This document shows, in pieces, positions 1-6,880 of a stretch of DNA of 36,864 nt; the first letter of the stretch is position 1, and each line of letters starts with the position of its first letter. Under the pieces are notes generated by a model. That model had not been told where the DNA came from, made no database searches, and saw only the letters and a program-made list of their open reading frames with translations. This DNA comes from JBAQMG01 sp049302575. Lineage in GTDB: Bacteria; Bacillota; Desulfitobacteriia; Desulfitobacteriales; Desulfitobacteriaceae. A program made the position numbers and the translations under genes. Location of the stretch: positions 1 through 36,864 of the forward strand of contig JBAQMG010000019.1 of assembly GCA_049302575.1 (NCBI GenBank), written 5' to 3'.

Positions 1-79
1 CTGAATTATAAGGTATAATAATAAATTGTGCCGAATTCAGCTCCCACTTATAGAAGGGATTTCTTCTGGCACTTGTATA

Positions 80-118
80 AAAAGAGCACTGTGATTAATA
101 AAAAATCAGTGTTCTTTG
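80..118. terminator. Hairpin terminator of a gene to the left
   Basis: An inverted repeat pairs the arm at 82-96 with the arm at 104-117, with a 2-nt bulge, and T-rich sequence follows. It probably ends a plus-strand gene lying left of the window. Positions 1-79 and 119-250 show no convincing coding sequence. Confidence 0.5.
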
Positions 119-266
119 TTAGTGAGCGTCCCAAAAATAAGTCAATTTCCAGAATTGGATAAAGCATAATTAAAGTACAACAATTACCTGATTAAGATAA
201 CCTAGATAACAGATAATAAGAATGTTTCAACAGTACATTTAATATATTTGAAGGAGGGCTCAGATC

Positions 267-473
267 ATGGCAGGAGAAAGAAATACAAATAACCCAGCAG
301 TCCAAGGGGCAGACCAAGCGTTGGATCAATTCAAATATGAAATTGCCAACGAAATGGGAGTACAACTCGGTGGTGATCGGACAAGCCGTGAAAATGGTAG
401 TGTCGGTGGTGAAATGACCAAACGCTTAATCCAGTTTGCTGAGCAAAATCTAAAAAGTGGTACTCGCATCTAA
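267..473 (+). CDS. Alpha/beta-type small acid-soluble spore protein (SASP)
   Basis: This 68-residue protein belongs to the alpha/beta SASP family. These proteins coat and protect spore DNA in the forespore and are degraded at germination by the GPR protease. The family pattern is visible: a first helix carrying YEIANEMGV (the EIA-type GPR cleavage region), a GGDRTSRENG loop, and a second helix GGEMTKRLIQFAEQ. The length is typical (60-75 residues). The ATG follows a strong AAGGAGGG site at about 251-258. The gene stands alone and is closed by a hairpin terminator. A sigma-G promoter is expected, but I could not place one with confidence. The family assignment is secure; which paralogue it is cannot be told. 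Confidence 0.95.
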   Translation: MAGERNTNNPAVQGADQALDQFKYEIANEMGVQLGGDRTSRENGSVGGEMTKRLIQFAEQNLKSGTRI

Positions 474-499
474 TTATTATTAACTACCTACCTACCTAC

Positions 500-532
500 A
501 AGAGGAATATCCTTATTGGATATTCCTCTTTA
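500..532 (+). terminator. Terminator of the SASP gene
   Basis: A perfect 12-13 bp stem (500-512 with 518-530) with a 5-nt loop is followed by a short T-run, 27 bp after the SASP stop codon. Confidence 0.85.
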
Positions 533-570
533 ATTTGCAACAGTTCTTATATTCATTATGTAGAGGAAAC

Positions 571-602
571 TAGGCTTGCACCAAGCCTTTGGCGTAAGCC
601 TT
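571..602. repeat. Imperfect 11-bp palindrome
   Basis: AGGCTTGCACC (571-581) can pair with GGCGTAAGCCT (590-600) with one wobble and one mismatch. It lies between the SASP terminator and the decayed small gene. There is no T-run on either side, so this is a possible structured or relic element rather than a terminator. Confidence 0.3.
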
Positions 603-649
603 AGTTGCACTTATGCACCCACAAACTTATTATACTTTCTGATTTGCTC

Positions 650-683
650 AAAAAGAGGGAGGGGCGGTTTATGCCCCTCTTTA
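650..683 (-). terminator. Terminator downstream of the decayed small gene
   Basis: On the minus strand the arms AGAGGGGC and GCCCC...CTCTTTTT pair with a small bulge and end in five T. It lies 7-40 nt after the reconstructed stop at 690. The uncorrected reading frame runs straight through this hairpin, which argues that the frame has shifted. Confidence 0.55.
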
Positions 684-689
684 TATTAC

Positions 690-882
690 TTATAGTTCCT
701 TCGGATTCTGCAACAAACTTTTTTTTGGAATTCAAATGTTTTTCTACGTCTTTAATTTGATGTGGAATGAGTTCGTCGGCGTTCTCAGCTAGGAATTCTT
801 CTGTTTTCTCAATATTCCCGAGAGTCAATTCTATTTTATTAAGTTCTTCTTTTCATTCTTTATTACCATTGTGTCTCGACAT
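690..882 (-). pseudogene. Small unknown gene with an in-frame TGA and a poly-A frameshift
   Basis: A GAGGTG site followed by ATG at 882 opens a frame reading MSRHNGNKE. It meets TGA at 855-853 and then continues as KEELNKIELTLGNIEKTEEF and beyond. A tract of eight A on the coding strand lies near 720-728. Removing one A there changes the C-terminus to a short LLQNPKEL tail ending in TAA at 692-690, just before a terminator. The repaired product would be 63 residues, charged and probably helical, with Trp a natural reading for the TGA codon. I do not recognise the family. An ATG-less reading through the terminator gives 75 residues but looks artefactual. It could also be a live gene carrying sequencing errors. 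Confidence 0.5.
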
Positions 883-892
883 TAAAATCACC

Positions 893-988
893 TCAAACCC
901 AGTTTAACCACTCCGACAAAAATAAAAACTCTGATTTCGATTTATTAACTTGTAACTCGTGTAAAAATTGGTTTAATTGTTCTTTCAT
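893..988 (-). CDS. Possible 31-residue peptide upstream of the decayed gene
   Basis: A short minus-strand frame starts with ATG at 988 behind AAGGA and encodes a 31-residue peptide beginning MKEQLNQFLHEL. It stops with a TGA (895-893) that overlaps the ribosome binding site of the next small gene, suggesting coupling. The start-to-Shine-Dalgarno distance is too short to be ideal. It may be a fragment of an older, longer gene in this decayed patch. No function is proposed. Confidence 0.25.
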   Translation of the reverse strand: MKEQLNQFLHELQVNKSKSEFLFLSEWLNWV

Positions 989-1031
989 TCCTTACATCGC
1001 TATAAAACTGACCTTGACGTTTGAGAGCACG

Positions 1032-1066
1032 AAAAAAGATACCTAAGTGAACCACAGGTGTCTTTT
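1032..1066 (-). terminator. Terminator of the rsbW-CZB-STAS operon
   Basis: On the minus strand GACACCT (62-56 of line 1000) pairs with AGGTATC, with one mismatch, and a run of six T follows. It lies 50 nt after the STAS stop at 1116. Confidence 0.65.
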
Positions 1067-1115
1067 CCTCTTATAAATCAAAAATCAGGTGATTCTACTA
1101 CAAAAATCCGTGTCA

Positions 1116-1422
1116 CTATTGAATATCGAAGACTCTGGTCAAACGAGTTAATTCAAAAATCTGTTGAACAGCTCCATATAGTCCTTGGATGACCACTCCA
1201 CCTTTATGTTCTAAAGCACGCTTTTGTATGGTCACAAGAACCCCCAAACCAGAACTATCAATATAATCTATAATCTACACCACCTAAGTTGATCACAAAA
1301 TTCGGGTGGCCATTTTCGTTAAATTCTAATAAATTTCCCCTGATCGCCGCTGCCTCGTCAACATAAATCTTACCTGTTAAGGTTGCGATTACAATACCAT
1401 TTAAAAACTTTATATCTTGCAT
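1116..1422 (-). pseudogene. STAS-domain anti-sigma factor antagonist (RsbV/SpoIIAA-like), frameshifted
   Basis: The frame starts with ATG at 1422 and reads MQDIKFLNGIVIATLTGKIY onward to NLGGVDY. It is then thrown out of frame by a 7-bp tandem duplication (1263-1276) and stops after 54 codons. Deleting one copy restores a 99-residue protein with the diagnostic YIDSSGLGVLV motif (phosphoacceptor Ser about 54), ending FDIQ. STAS antagonists of this class bind and are phosphorylated by RsbW/SpoIIAB-type kinases, and such a kinase lies upstream at 1709-2143. As written, the product lacks the phosphorylation site and the second half of the fold. The start overlaps the stop of the CZB remnant as TGATG. 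A precise tandem duplication could revert, so this may be an off state rather than a dead gene. Confidence 0.85.
1263..1276. repeat. 7-bp tandem duplication inside the STAS gene
   Basis: Two adjacent copies of ATAATCT (AGATTAT on the coding strand). Removing one copy joins GVDY directly to IDSSGLG and restores the frame. Confidence 0.9.
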
Positions 1423-1637
1423 CAGACATTCCCTCCTCCTTTGTGGGTTTTAATAATTAATTTATTAATATCCTTAATCACTTGTTCAGAGTGTTTATTC
1501 AATTGTTTTAAACCTCTAGTAACCTTACTTTTATCACCTTCGTGGTAAGCCTTGACAATTTGCTTAGCTATTTCACGAAATAAGCGATGAGTCTCGAAAG
1601 GATTATCCGACGCAAAATATCATTTACCAAGGCGACA
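1422..1637 (-). pseudogene. Remnant of a chemoreceptor zinc-binding (CZB) domain
   Basis: On the minus strand, the frame directly after the microsatellite reads YCRLGK, then TGA (1622-1620), then YFASDNPFETHRLFREI, and continues to a stop at 1424-1422. The CxxGKWY motif followed by a His-bearing helix and a final S-x-x-V-I-x-x-I-x-x-L helix is the pattern of the CZB domain, which binds zinc in chemoreceptors and signalling proteins. The TGA sits exactly where the motif has its conserved Trp. The first helix, which should carry another zinc ligand, and any start codon are missing; microsatellite and an ATTCATAATTCATAA-like repeat occupy that place. The 3' end overlaps the STAS start (TGATG), so the two were once translationally coupled. 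The family call is from motif memory only. Confidence 0.55.
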
Positions 1638-1675
1638 ATATCTATATCTATATCTATATCTATATCTATATCTAT
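1638..1675. repeat. Hexanucleotide microsatellite (ATATCT)6
   Basis: Six perfect ATATCT units plus two bases. On the minus strand they would encode alternating Arg-Tyr in the frame of the CZB remnant. The left side borders the CZB motif and the right side a TTATGAATTATGAATTA repeat. Confidence 0.95.
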
Positions 1676-1708
1676 GAAAATTATGAATTATGAATTACGT
1701 CGTGCGCG

Positions 1709-2143
1709 TTAGTGTCTGAGATTTTTAATTAACGTGACCTCGTTTCCTTGAGGATTATAGCTTAATCCATCAGTCGCCGATTCCATAATCATCAACCCCC
1801 GGCCACTGTCCTTCGGAGCATCTTTATTTATAAAACACTGTTTTAGCGGCAACTCTGCTAACCTCTGATTACCAGGGAAACCAGCTCCACCATCATTAAC
1901 TGAAACGATCAATTGTGTGTTATTTAAAACGAAAAGCTTTAAGGTTATCAGCTTAGCTGTTCTCCCACAGTTTCCATGTTTAAGGGCATTATTTACTGCT
2001 TCATTCACTGCAACTTCCATTAAAACAGAGTGATGCTCGGATAAATCACCTAACGCGTCATGTATATATTCAGCAACACAATTTCGGACATAACAGAACT
2101 CCCTAAGTTCTCGAAATTTTAGTTTTAAAATTCTATTGCGCAT
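1709..2143 (-). CDS. RsbW/SpoIIAB-like anti-sigma serine kinase
   Basis: A 144-residue single-domain GHKL ATPase of the HATPase_c_2 type. Visible motifs are the N-box EVAVNEAVNNALKHGN (about 43-58), the G1 box VNDGGAGF (about 85-92) and the G2 glycine segment SGRGLMIM (about 114-121). Members bind a sigma factor or other regulator, and phosphorylate a STAS partner to release control. The STAS gene that should partner it lies 290 nt downstream and is frameshifted, so this kinase may be constitutively inhibitory unless another antagonist exists. No sigma factor gene is adjacent, so it need not be RsbW itself. The ATG at 2143 follows GGTGG. Its 3' flank is a dispersed repeat. Confidence 0.88.
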   Translation of the reverse strand: MRNRILKLKFRELREFCYVRNCVAEYIHDALGDLSEHHSVLMEVAVNEAVNNALKHGNCGRTAKLITLKLFVLNNTQLIVSVNDGGAGFPGNQRLAELPLKQCFINKDAPKDSGRGLMIMESATDGLSYNPQGNEVTLIKNLRH

Positions 2144-2290
2144 TATCCACCTTCATTCTCCTATTTTAAATCTTTATTCCTCAATTAATTTTCTTAATTG
2201 AGGAACTTGACAATCCATAGTTAACCAGACAATATATAAATGATTTCGCGAAAAAAGTCAGAATATACTATTATGAAAGGATGATCTTAT

Positions 2291-2464
2291 ATGAAGGTAA
2301 AAATCATTAATTCGCCAGACTTACGAATGCTTGAAAAGCAGGTCAATCAATGGCTTGAAGATAACAGTTGGGTTAAGATCATTAATTTGACCCAAAGTAC
2401 CGCTAACTTAACAACAGCAATTTCTATCTGGTACGAAGAGCCCAATGTACCACTGCTAGGCTAA
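2291..2464 (+). CDS. Small Cse60-like sporulation protein
   Basis: A 57-residue frame starts MKVKIINSPDLRMLEKQVNQ and ends AISIWYEEPNVPLLG, with an AAAGGATGAT site before the ATG. The layout (N-terminal beta strand, helix with LEKQVNQWL, strands VKIINL and AISIWYE) resembles the short Cse60 family, a sigma-E controlled protein of unknown function in Bacillus. This is a resemblance judged by eye. It stands alone, convergent with cheA, with a shared hairpin between the two genes. Confidence 0.6.
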   Translation: MKVKIINSPDLRMLEKQVNQWLEDNSWVKIINLTQSTANLTTAISIWYEEPNVPLLG

Positions 2465-2476
2465 CTCAAAAATAAT

Positions 2477-2510
2477 ATTGAACATGATCCATCTATGGAT
2501 CATGTTCAAT
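2477..2510. terminator. 15-bp hairpin between the cse60-like gene and cheA
   Basis: A perfect stem (2477-2491 with 2496-2510) with a TCTA loop abuts the cheA stop. The minus-strand side continues ATTATTTTT, a good terminator for the chemotaxis operon. It also lies 12 nt after the plus-strand small gene and may serve both. Confidence 0.88.
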
Positions 2511-4631
2511 TTAACTAAAAACCTCAATACCGCGCAACAAAGCTGGAATGTCAAAAATTAACGAAACTCTCCCATCTCCTAGCAAGGTTGCTCCGATAAA
2601 GCCATCAGGGTTACCCAAATAATGTCCTAATGGTTTTACAACGACCTCTTGTTCTCCGCAAAACCGATCAACAACTAAACCCGCCGTCCGTGCTCCTGAT
2701 GCTACTAAGACTATTGAAATATAGGAGGAAGGAGTAGTCACAGTTACCTCGGCCTCAGAGGAGTGTTCACACCACTGTCTCATATTGATTAGCGGTATCG
2801 TTCTACCGCGCAATACTATAGCCCAACGACTCCCATATTGAAAAATATCGTCTTGACGTAGCCGCAAGGTTTCTAGGACGTTACCCAAGGGAATAGTATA
2901 AGGATGCGATCCTACCTCAAATAATAAAGCTCGAATGACAGCAAGGGTAAGTGGTAAGGTTATTCTCGTTAAGGTGCCTAATCCGACAACACTTTCTAAT
3001 TCAACCCGCCCATGCATTTTCTCCACGGCATGCCTAACAACGTCCATCCCCACTCCACGTCCAGAAACTTCACTAATTTGGTTACGTGTGGAAAAACCAG
3101 ATTGAAAAATCCACTGTAAGACATCAGCATCCTTTGCCGCCAGTTCCTCTTGAGTACTCACCCAACCGCGTTCAATACCAATCTCGCGCAAACGCTTCGT
3201 GTCTATCCCTTTCCCGTCGTCCTGAACAGAAATGAGAATTTCTCCCCCCATCTGTTCAGTCCTGACTGTAAGTTTACCTTGTCGTGTTTTGCCAGAACTT
3301 GCCCTTTCCTTTGGGGACTCTAAACCGTGATCTATGGAATTACGCAAAAGATGAATCAACGGTTCAGAAATATTCTGTATGACCGAACGATCAAGCTCTG
3401 TTTCTTCACCTTCTAGAATAAAGTCAACCTCTTTACCTAACTGATGAGCTAAGTCACGCACCATACGCGGAAAACGTGCATAAACTTGAGACATGGGTGA
3501 CATTCGAAGTTTTAATAATCGTTCTTGTAATTCACTTGAAACTGTAGCGATATGACGCGACACCTCACCGAGAGACTCTGTGATTTCACCTCCGAAGCTA
3601 TTAGCTAATTCAGTTTCTATTTGGTTTAGCCGAGCACGATCAATCACTAACTCTCCAAGAAGATCCATTAAAGCATCTAACTTATTGACTTCGATCCTCA
3701 CATAATCATTGGTCTCACTGTTTTTGCTTGCTGTTTTATTTCCCGAATTATCCGTCTCAGAAGTCTTTTTTTCTTTTCCTTCAGATCCCCGCTCGACCAT
3801 GGTGTTTTTTTTAATCTTCCGGGGCTCAACCCCATTATTTTCCCTAACTTCAGGTTCATTCTGCTCAGGAACAAGCTGGTTTAATTCTGGCGACCATTTT
3901 TTTAAAGTGACTTCGGCAATTTCAGATATTTCCATAATTGAGTCGTAAATACCTTGAATTTCATTCTCGCTAGGTAGGGCTACCCAGATCGTTAAATGAC
4001 CCCTCCATTCTCCCTCCGTCAACGAATCTGTAGCTGGAGAGGTTGCCAGAACTTCTCCCCATTCTTGAGCATTGTTATAGGCTAGATAGGCCCTCACAGC
4101 TGGCATCAAACAATCCTCTTCAAGCCTGACGCTTACAGCGCCCACCCACCACCCCTGTTGAAAATAAAGCTTACTTTGTTCTACTATATCCTCTGTTAAG
4201 ACTATCTCAGGTGAATTTTTAGTTAGATTTATTTTTTCCTCAAAACCAGATCTTACTTTTTCTAAACGTTCGAGTAATTCGGGCGCTGGTTGTAACCTAA
4301 TTGCCCCAGCAGCCAACTCATCATGCCAAGTTTGAAGTTGATCTAAACAGGCAAAAAGAGCATCAACCAAGGGTAAACTGACTTCAGCTTTTCCATGTCG
4401 AACATCGTCCAAAATATCTTCTAAATGATGAGTTAATTCCGCCATGATATCTAAGCCCATCGTGGCTGAGGAACCCTTTAGGGTATGAGCAACTCTAAAA
4501 AGACGTTGCAGAACTTCCGAATCAGAATCTAACTGTTCTAAGGATAAGATCGATTGATTAAGGGTGTTTAATTGTTCCTCCACTTCAGAAAGAAATAACC
4601 CCATATATTGAGAAGTGTCTAGCGTACTCAT
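2511..4631 (-). CDS. cheA: Chemotaxis histidine kinase CheA
   Basis: A 706-residue CheA. The order is P1 Hpt domain (phosphoacceptor His49 in VAHTLKGSSATMG), a P2-like segment (about 145-240), a charged linker rich in Lys and Glu, P3 dimerisation (about 305-370), the HATPase domain with N-box LLRNSIDHGLE, G1 DDGKGI and G2 SGRGVGMDVV, and a C-terminal CheW-like P5 domain. It autophosphorylates on ATP in response to receptor arrays and passes phosphate to CheY/CheB, neither of which is encoded in this window. The ATG overlaps the cheW stop by 4 nt, so it is translationally coupled. The three-gene unit mcp-cheW-cheA without cheY, cheB or cheR looks like a dedicated extra signalling set; the output partner must lie elsewhere. 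Confidence 0.97.
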   Translation of the reverse strand: MSTLDTSQYMGLFLSEVEEQLNTLNQSILSLEQLDSDSEVLQRLFRVAHTLKGSSATMGLDIMAELTHHLEDILDDVRHGKAEVSLPLVDALFACLDQLQTWHDELAAGAIRLQPAPELLERLEKVRSGFEEKINLTKNSPEIVLTEDIVEQSKLYFQQGWWVGAVSVRLEEDCLMPAVRAYLAYNNAQEWGEVLATSPATDSLTEGEWRGHLTIWVALPSENEIQGIYDSIMEISEIAEVTLKKWSPELNQLVPEQNEPEVRENNGVEPRKIKKNTMVERGSEGKEKKTSETDNSGNKTASKNSETNDYVRIEVNKLDALMDLLGELVIDRARLNQIETELANSFGGEITESLGEVSRHIATVSSELQERLLKLRMSPMSQVYARFPRMVRDLAHQLGKEVDFILEGEETELDRSVIQNISEPLIHLLRNSIDHGLESPKERASSGKTRQGKLTVRTEQMGGEILISVQDDGKGIDTKRLREIGIERGWVSTQEELAAKDADVLQWIFQSGFSTRNQISEVSGRGVGMDVVRHAVEKMHGRVELESVVGLGTLTRITLPLTLAVIRALLFEVGSHPYTIPLGNVLETLRLRQDDIFQYGSRWAIVLRGRTIPLINMRQWCEHSSEAEVTVTTPSSYISIVLVASGARTAGLVVDRFCGEQEVVVKPLGHYLGNPDGFIGATLLGDGRVSLIFDIPALLRGIEVFS

Positions 4632-5104
4632 TTGTTATTCACACCTCCCCCAGCCAACGTTTGTAGCAGGATATCGAGGTCTAATTTGAGAACTAAGGCA
4701 TCTTCTAACTGAAATACACCACAGATCAGACCATCCTTTTGAGAATCTCCATCATTAATTCGTTCTAGTCTTTGAGTATCGATTGTAATAACTTGGTCCA
4801 CCTCATCAACATGTAAACCTACTAACTCTCCAAGATGTCGGATAACTACTACACGTTCAAAGCGATTATCTAATTTTTCACAAGCGCTAAACCCTTTTTG
4901 AACCCCATTCAGTTTGTCCCCTAAATTAATAACCGAAACAATCTGCCCTCTTAAGTTCATCAGACCTTCCACAAAACGCGGAGAATGAGGCAATGGAGTT
5001 ATGTACTTAAGCTTAACAATCTCTTTAACAAGCGCTACTGGGATACCACAATGCCCCTCCCCCACGCGTACCACCACCCATTGTTCTTCCTGTTCCATAA
5101 TCAT
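4628..5104 (-). CDS. cheW: Chemotaxis coupling protein CheW
   Basis: A 158-residue single CheW domain. It begins WVVVRVGEGHCGIPVALVKE and carries GLMNLRGQIVSVINL, the core SH3-like repeat that links receptors to CheA. It lies 6 nt after the receptor gene and overlaps cheA by 4 nt, so the three genes form one operon. An alternative ATG two codons downstream cannot be excluded. A soluble cytoplasmic adaptor is expected at the receptor array. Confidence 0.95.
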   Translation of the reverse strand: MIMEQEEQWVVVRVGEGHCGIPVALVKEIVKLKYITPLPHSPRFVEGLMNLRGQIVSVINLGDKLNGVQKGFSACEKLDNRFERVVVIRHLGELVGLHVDEVDQVITIDTQRLERINDGDSQKDGLICGVFQLEDALVLKLDLDILLQTLAGGGVNNK

Positions 5105-5110
5105 CTCCCC

Positions 5111-6763
5111 TTAGAGCTGGAAGCGGCTTACCGCTTGACGTAAATTCTCGCTCATCACTGCTAAACTTGTGGCTGAGGCGGCCGTTTCTTCAGAAGAAGC
5201 TGCAAACTCTTCAGTCACTGCTGCGACAGATTGAACGGCTCCAATGGATTTTGTAGCAAGATCAGCGACCGAAGTGGAAGCGACGGCAATTTGTTCAACC
5301 ATGTTGACTGTTTCTCTCACCAAATTAACAATATCTCCAAAAACTTCTCCAGCTTGGGCAGAGCTTTTGGCTCCTGCTTGACTGGCCTCGACTGCCTTAT
5401 TGGTTTCTCTCTGAATCCCAGCAATTAGTTTACTTATCTCTTTGGTCGCTTTACCAGAACGTTCCGCTAATTTTCGTATCTCATCGGCGACAACTGCAAA
5501 TCCTTTGCCATGTTCTCCCGCCCGAGCCGCCTCGATTGCCGCATTTAAGGCCAAGAGATTGGTTTGTTCGGCGATATCATCGATGACATTGACAATATCA
5601 CCAATTTGTTCCGATCGCGCCCCCAATTCTTGTATACTCGCTTGCACATTATGCATGCCTGTAACCGATGCCATAACTACATGTTGTCCTTGTTCACCAT
5701 TAGTCAAAGTTTTTTCAGAGTATTCAGCAGCTTGCTCAGCGTTGGCTGCCATTTCCTCAGCTGCAGCAGCCATTTCGGAGATCCGTTCCGTAATGGCTTG
5801 AGTCTCTTTAGCTTGGAGCTGAGCCCCTGCCGCTGCTTGTTCTGTGCCTGTCGAGATCTCCTCGGTCGCAGCCGCCACATCAGCAGCCTGTTCTAAGACT
5901 TGTCCTATCACTTGACGTAAAGAATCCACCATCTGAGCTATGGCACCTGCTAATACCCCAATTTCATCTTGATTGCTCACCCTAGGTAGGTCTATTCCTA
6001 GATTACCTTCCGCTACCGCCTGAGTAACTCGGGTTACCGCAATTAATGGCTTACTAATGTGTCGGGCTAACCATAAGGCAATAACTACTCCGATTAGGAT
6101 GGAGAAGATTAAAACTCCAACTATCAGAAAGACAATCTGAGAATGAGTAGTCTGTGCAAGAGCAACATCCTTGGCACTGGCTCTTTTCAGATAATCTTGC
6201 AATGCTTGGAGATCTACCAAGCATTGGTTGAAACTCTCTTTGCTTTTATCAGTAACCAATAACCCGATTTCTTCACCCTTCCCTGTCTGAATTGCTTTCC
6301 AAATTTGATCTGTGTCTGTTGCGGCAGCAACATTGGATTTTTTAAAGACATTTACCAAATTGTGGTGTTCATCAGTTGTTACGTATGTCTCATAATGCGT
6401 AATGTTCTTCTCCAACTCCGCTTTATATTTGTTATACTCATTCAAATTATTTCCGACTGTCTTAGCATCGCCGCGACCAAGGTAGCCAGCTAATAAATAG
6501 CGTCGAATGTCCTCCATATTTTGTACCAAGTCAGTGATTGTATTTGCCATTCCCAGCCTTTTTCCACCTAAATTCTCAACACTTGCAAACACCTTGGTCA
6601 CCCCATAATAGCCAGTATATCCGATGACTATAGTCAATACTAACAATGCCGAAAATCCCATTAATAACTTAGTGCGAATACCTCGTTTCACCTGCATTCT
6701 AGAAGCTGTTTTCTTGTCTTTTTCTCCTGCTAAACCTGAGTTATTTTGATTTTTTACACTCAT
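5111..6763 (-). CDS. Methyl-accepting chemotaxis protein
   Basis: A transmembrane chemoreceptor of about 550 residues. TM1 lies at about 32-54 (FSALLVLTIVIGYTGYYGV), followed by an extracytoplasmic helical sensor of about 150 residues of the four-helix-bundle type. TM2 lies at about 209-231, then a HAMP domain (about 232-285) and a long cytoplasmic coiled coil with the conserved tip EQTNLLALNAAIEAARAGE. The methylation-helix regions are Ala/Glu rich. The ATG at 6763 is preferred because AAAGG sits 9 nt upstream; the ATG at 6772 touches that site. It heads the mcp-cheW-cheA operon and is divergent from asnB. The ligand is unknown. Confidence 0.95.
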   Translation of the reverse strand: MSVKNQNNSGLAGEKDKKTASRMQVKRGIRTKLLMGFSALLVLTIVIGYTGYYGVTKVFASVENLGGKRLGMANTITDLVQNMEDIRRYLLAGYLGRGDAKTVGNNLNEYNKYKAELEKNITHYETYVTTDEHHNLVNVFKKSNVAAATDTDQIWKAIQTGKGEEIGLLVTDKSKESFNQCLVDLQALQDYLKRASAKDVALAQTTHSQIVFLIVGVLIFSILIGVVIALWLARHISKPLIAVTRVTQAVAEGNLGIDLPRVSNQDEIGVLAGAIAQMVDSLRQVIGQVLEQAADVAAATEEISTGTEQAAAGAQLQAKETQAITERISEMAAAAEEMAANAEQAAEYSEKTLTNGEQGQHVVMASVTGMHNVQASIQELGARSEQIGDIVNVIDDIAEQTNLLALNAAIEAARAGEHGKGFAVVADEIRKLAERSGKATKEISKLIAGIQRETNKAVEASQAGAKSSAQAGEVFGDIVNLVRETVNMVEQIAVASTSVADLATKSIGAVQSVAAVTEEFAASSEETAASATSLAVMSENLRQAVSRFQL

Positions 6764-6834
6764 TTTTTTCATCCTTTCAAATTAAGTTCTATTTAGCACA
6801 GTAACTTAGTACCTATCATATTATAAAAGCACCT

Positions 6835-6850
6835 CAATTAATATTAATTG
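6835..6850. promoter_or_regulatory. 16-bp perfect palindrome in the mcp/asnB intergenic region
   Basis: CAATTAATATTAATTG is a perfect palindrome. It lies 31 bp before the asnB start and 72 bp before the mcp start, next to a TATAAT (minus strand, 6825-6820). It could be an operator for either divergent gene, though AT-rich palindromes also arise by chance. Confidence 0.35.
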
Positions 6851-6880
6851 ATTAGCTTATCTGTCTAGGGAGGAAAAAGT

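Noticed and set aside
205..250. Sigma-G promoter before the SASP gene
   Set aside because: GAATG and CATTTAA are present but only 11 bp apart; no pair with proper spacing was convincing.
853..1622. TGA read as Trp (recoding) in two nearby genes
   Set aside because: All intact genes here use TGG for Trp, and both TGA cases sit in frames with other lesions.
5231..5896. Long plus-strand open frames opposite the mcp gene
   Set aside because: They mirror the codon bias of the receptor's coiled coil, lack ribosome binding sites and show no protein pattern.
6773..6880. T-box leader for asnB
   Set aside because: The space is too short and no TGGNACCGCG-like box is present.
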